From contig JAUWOK010000046.1 of NCBI GenBank assembly GCA_030612165.1, forward strand, positions 1-8,425: a stretch of DNA of 8,425 nucleotides, written 5' to 3'. How positions within the stretch are numbered: position 1 is the first letter of the stretch; each line of letters starts with the position of its first letter. Shown one piece after another: positions 5,992-8,425 of this stretch. Origin of the DNA: Dehalococcoidia bacterium (GTDB lineage Bacteria > Chloroflexota > Dehalococcoidia > GIF9 > AB-539-J10). The translations under genes were made by a program, and so were the position numbers. The notes under the pieces are model-generated. The model worked only from the letters and a program-made list of their open reading frames with translations. It ran no database searches and had not been told where the DNA came from.

Positions 5992-8073
5992 ATGCCTAGG
6001 ACATTTCCTCTGGAGGCGGTTAGAAATATAGGGATTATTGCCCATATTGATGCGGGCAAGACCACCACTACTGAAAGGGTGCTCTATCATACGGGGCGTA
6101 CATACAAGATTGGGGGGGTAGATGAGGGGACAGCGGTGATGGATTGGATGCAACAGGAGAGAGAGAGAGGAATTACCATTACCTCCGCTGCTACAACTTG
6201 CCATTGGAAAGATCACCGTATCAATCTTATTGATACGCCGGGGCATGTGGATTTTACGGCGGAAGTGGAGCGTAGCCTCAGGGTGTTGGATGGAGGGGTT
6301 GTGGTTCTGGACGCGGTTGCCGGGGTAGAAGCTCAATCTGAAGTAGTGTGGCATCAGGCGGATCGGCATCACGTGGCCAGGATCTGTTTTGTGAATAAGA
6401 TGGATAGGGTGGGGGCGGATTTTGAACGTGTGTTGACGATGATGGAACAGCGGTTGCATGCCCGAACGTTGCCCTTGCAAATTCCTTTGGGGACAGAAAA
6501 TCTTTTCAGGGGGGTAATTGATCTCATAGAGGGGCATGCCATAATTTTTCCCGAGGAAGCGGATGGAGAGTTGCAGGTATTGCCTGTGCCGGAAGAGATT
6601 AGACAACAGGCGAAAAAGTCTCGGCAGGCGTTGATAGAAAAGTTGGCAGAAAATGATGATCGGGTGATGTTGATGTATCTTGATGGGGAGGAAATCTCTG
6701 CTGCTGAGCTTAAAGCGAGTATACGTAGATTAACAGTGACGGGGCGGTTAGTGCCAGTGTTGTGTGGCAGTGCCTTGAAGGGCAGGGGAATTCGTCCTTT
6801 GCTTGATGCTGTCGTGGAGTATTTGCCATCGCCTCTTGATTTGCCATCGGTTCGCGTCATTGACCCCGATGTACAGAAAGAAGTGTATTGCCGGGCAGAT
6901 GATGACGAACCTTTTTCGGCTCTGGCTTTCAAGGTGGTTTCTGATCCCTTTATGGGCAAATTGACCTATATACGGGTATATTCCGGAAGAGCCGAGACGG
7001 GAATGCAGGTTATGAATTCTTCCAGAGGAACGAAAGAGCGTCTGGGCAGATTATGTCTTATGCATGCTAATTGCCGTGAAGAGATCAAGCAGATTGATAC
7101 AGGAGCGATTGTCGCTGTTTTAGGACTTAAAAAAACACTCACAGGTGACACGCTTTGCAGTCCTTCGCGCAGTGTCCTTTTTGAGTCTATTAAGTTTCCG
7201 GAACCCATCCTTTCTATGGCGATTGAACCTAAGAGCAAAGTTGACCAGGAAAAGCTGGAAGGGAGCCTTTTCAAGCTCGTTAATGAAGACCCGACGCTCA
7301 GGTTTTATACCGATGTTGAGACGGGGCAGGGCATCATTGCCGGAATGGGGGAATTACACCTTGAAGTGATGGTTGATCGCCTGTTCACTGAGCATGGAAT
7401 ACGAGTTAGTGTAGGTAGGCCGCAAGTGGCTTACAAGGAAACGGTTACTGTATCGGCGGAGGCTGAGGGCAAGTTTGTGCGCCAGTCTGGGGGTCGAGGC
7501 CAGTATGGGCAGGTAAAGATCAGGCTGGAGGCAGGGGAAAGAGGCAGTGGCTTTAAATTTATTGACCAGATTCGGTCAGGTGCAATTCCTCGGGAGTTTA
7601 TTTCTTCTGTGGAGGCGGGGATTAAGGAAGCCCTAAGCAATGGAGGGGTGGCAGGGTACCCACTGGTAGATGTTCAAGTGGTTCTTTGTGATGGCAGTTT
7701 TCACGAAGTAGATTCCTCCGAGATGGCTTTTAAAATTGCAGGGTCTATGGCACTGAAGAATGGTGTGCGCAAAGCCAGCCCTATTATTCTGGAACCAATT
7801 ATGAAGATAGAAATTATGTCGCCGTCACAGTTTATGGGTGATGTTATTGGCGACTTGGCTGCCCGGCGTGGGCGTATTGATGGAATAGAAACATACGAAG
7901 AGGGCTGTGCAGTGCATTGTTTCATTCCATTGTCAGAGACTTTTGGCTATGCTAGTGCTTTAAGGTCTCTCAGCCAGGGAAGGGCGAACTATTCCATGGA
8001 TTTCTACTCCTATGATAAATTGCCGGACGCTCTTGCCTGTCAATTGATAGTTGCAACAGGGGAGAAGAAGTAA
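5992..8073 (+). CDS. fusA: Translation elongation factor G
   Basis: EF-G is the cytoplasmic GTPase that drives tRNA-mRNA translocation and, with ribosome recycling factor, subunit splitting. From the ATG at 5992 it has 693 residues, close to the 692 typical of Bacillota. The G domain shows AHIDAGKT (17-24), RGITITSAATT (59-69), DTPGH (81-85, H85 being the catalytic histidine), NKMD (135-138) and CGSALK (258-263). Domains II to V follow, with GMGELHLE (451-458), GRGQYGQV (501-508) and SFHEVDSSEMAF (569-580); H571 matches E. coli His583 at the tip of domain IV, needed for fast translocation. The start was chosen because MPRTFPLEAVRNIGI is the standard N-terminus and has a GGAG site. An ATG at 5941 would add 17 residues (MITVAQAKKETK...) and a GTG at 5929 would add 21; neither can be ruled out. 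A G7 run (6112-6118) encodes part of KIGGVDEG. The gene abuts rpsJ with no gap; tuf, often next, is absent. Confidence 0.96.
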   Translation: MPRTFPLEAVRNIGIIAHIDAGKTTTTERVLYHTGRTYKIGGVDEGTAVMDWMQQERERGITITSAATTCHWKDHRINLIDTPGHVDFTAEVERSLRVLDGGVVVLDAVAGVEAQSEVVWHQADRHHVARICFVNKMDRVGADFERVLTMMEQRLHARTLPLQIPLGTENLFRGVIDLIEGHAIIFPEEADGELQVLPVPEEIRQQAKKSRQALIEKLAENDDRVMLMYLDGEEISAAELKASIRRLTVTGRLVPVLCGSALKGRGIRPLLDAVVEYLPSPLDLPSVRVIDPDVQKEVYCRADDDEPFSALAFKVVSDPFMGKLTYIRVYSGRAETGMQVMNSSRGTKERLGRLCLMHANCREEIKQIDTGAIVAVLGLKKTLTGDTLCSPSRSVLFESIKFPEPILSMAIEPKSKVDQEKLEGSLFKLVNEDPTLRFYTDVETGQGIIAGMGELHLEVMVDRLFTEHGIRVSVGRPQVAYKETVTVSAEAEGKFVRQSGGRGQYGQVKIRLEAGERGSGFKFIDQIRSGAIPREFISSVEAGIKEALSNGGVAGYPLVDVQVVLCDGSFHEVDSSEMAFKIAGSMALKNGVRKASPIILEPIMKIEIMSPSQFMGDVIGDLAARRGRIDGIETYEEGCAVHCFIPLSETFGYASALRSLSQGRANYSMDFYSYDKLPDALACQLIVATGEKK

Positions 8074-8382
8074 GTGACCAAACAGAAAATTCGTGTGAAG
8101 ATTAAGGGATTTGATCACAGGTTGGTTGATCAGTCCGTGGTGCAGATTGTGGAAGCGGTAGAGCGCACAGGAGCGGTTATTGTTGGCCCGGTGCCTTTGC
8201 CCACTCGTATTGAGAAGTTTTGCGTTATTCGTGCCTCAAATATTGACAAAGACTCTAGAGAACAGTTTGAGATACGGACGCATAAGCGGTTCATTGATAT
8301 TCTAGAACCGAGTGCTAAGACTATAGATGCGCTGACGCAGCTCAGTTTGCCGTCGGGTGTGGAGATAGATATTAAGTCGTAG
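8074..8382 (+). CDS. rpsJ: 30S ribosomal protein S10
   Basis: S10 is a 30S head protein that also serves as NusE in transcription antitermination with NusB. The 102-residue product has normal length and carries DHRLVDQS (14-21), GPVPLPT (38-44) and the signature DSREQFEIRTHKR (60-72), ending GVEIDIKS. It starts with GTG immediately after the TAA of fusA (8071-8073), with AGGGGAG (8058-8064) 9 nt upstream inside the fusA end, so the two are likely translationally coupled. It is normally the first gene of the S10 operon; here it follows fusA directly, joining the str and S10 blocks, and leads into rplC 7 nt after its stop. Confidence 0.97.
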   Translation: MTKQKIRVKIKGFDHRLVDQSVVQIVEAVERTGAVIVGPVPLPTRIEKFCVIRASNIDKDSREQFEIRTHKRFIDILEPSAKTIDALTQLSLPSGVEIDIKS

Positions 8383-8389
8383 GAAAAAG

Positions 8390-8425
8390 ATGATAAAGGG
8401 TATTCTTGGTAGAAAAATAGGCATG
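8390..8425 (+). CDS. rplC: 50S ribosomal protein L3, N-terminal 12 codons (cut by window edge)
   Basis: The visible residues MIKGILGRKIGM match the very conserved L3 N-terminus, and L3 is the expected gene after S10. L3 is an early-assembly 50S protein whose loop reaches the peptidyl-transferase centre. An AGGA (8381-8384) overlapping the rpsJ stop lies 5 nt before the ATG. The rest of the gene is outside the window. Confidence 0.9.
   Translation, partial: MIKGILGRKIGM

Noticed and set aside
6112..6118. G7 run in fusA as a possible frameshift
   Set aside because: The frame stays intact on both sides with conserved EF-G motifs, so no frameshift is indicated.
5923..6606. 227-residue minus-strand frame opposite the start of fusA
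   Set aside because: It is a shadow of EF-G; His/Arg/Pro-rich low-quality composition and no recognisable motif.
1..8425. Defence system, mobile element, CRISPR array or prophage
   Set aside because: All genes seen are housekeeping or radical SAM; no repeats, transposase, integrase, tRNA or spacer-like pattern was found.

Overview
The window (8,425 bases, mid GC) reads as chromosomal housekeeping DNA of a bacterium, most likely a member of the Bacillota (Clostridia-like). The reasons are a Bacillus-type S12 with the longer N-terminal insertion, purine-rich GGAG-type ribosome binding sites, good sigma-A promoter matches, and a small reading frame plus gyrA arrangement like that near a Bacillota dnaA-gyrB-gyrA origin region. 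The assignment is inferred from sequence character alone.

Layout. (1) Positions 2-376 hold a small, acidic-tailed protein of unknown function, possibly cut by the window edge, whose stop overlaps the start of gyrA (ATGA). (2) 373-2847 is a complete gyrA. (3) 2901-4748 on the minus strand is a B12-binding/radical SAM protein of the TIGR03960 type, convergent with gyrA. (4) 4749-5001 is a divergent control region with one sigma-A promoter firing left into the radical SAM gene and one firing right into the ribosomal operon, the latter with a leader of about 148 nt that can fold in more than one way and contains a 15-codon open frame. (5) 5002 to the right edge is the str/S10 block: rpsL, rpsG, fusA, rpsJ and the first 12 codons of rplC, all on the plus strand with short gaps.

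The right-hand genes work together in translation: S12 is in the decoding centre, S7 and S10 are in the 30S head, L3 is at the peptidyl-transferase side of the 50S, and EF-G drives translocation. GyrA is the cleavage/rejoining subunit of gyrase. The radical SAM protein is uncharacterised.

I see no transposon, CRISPR array, tRNA, rRNA or phage gene, and no clearly new multi-gene system. The points of most interest are the structured rpsL leader with its small open frame, the leaderless-looking promoter/start geometry of the radical SAM gene and its placement away from its usual partner, the absence of rpoBC before rpsL and of tuf between fusA and rpsJ, and the unidentified protein coupled to gyrA.
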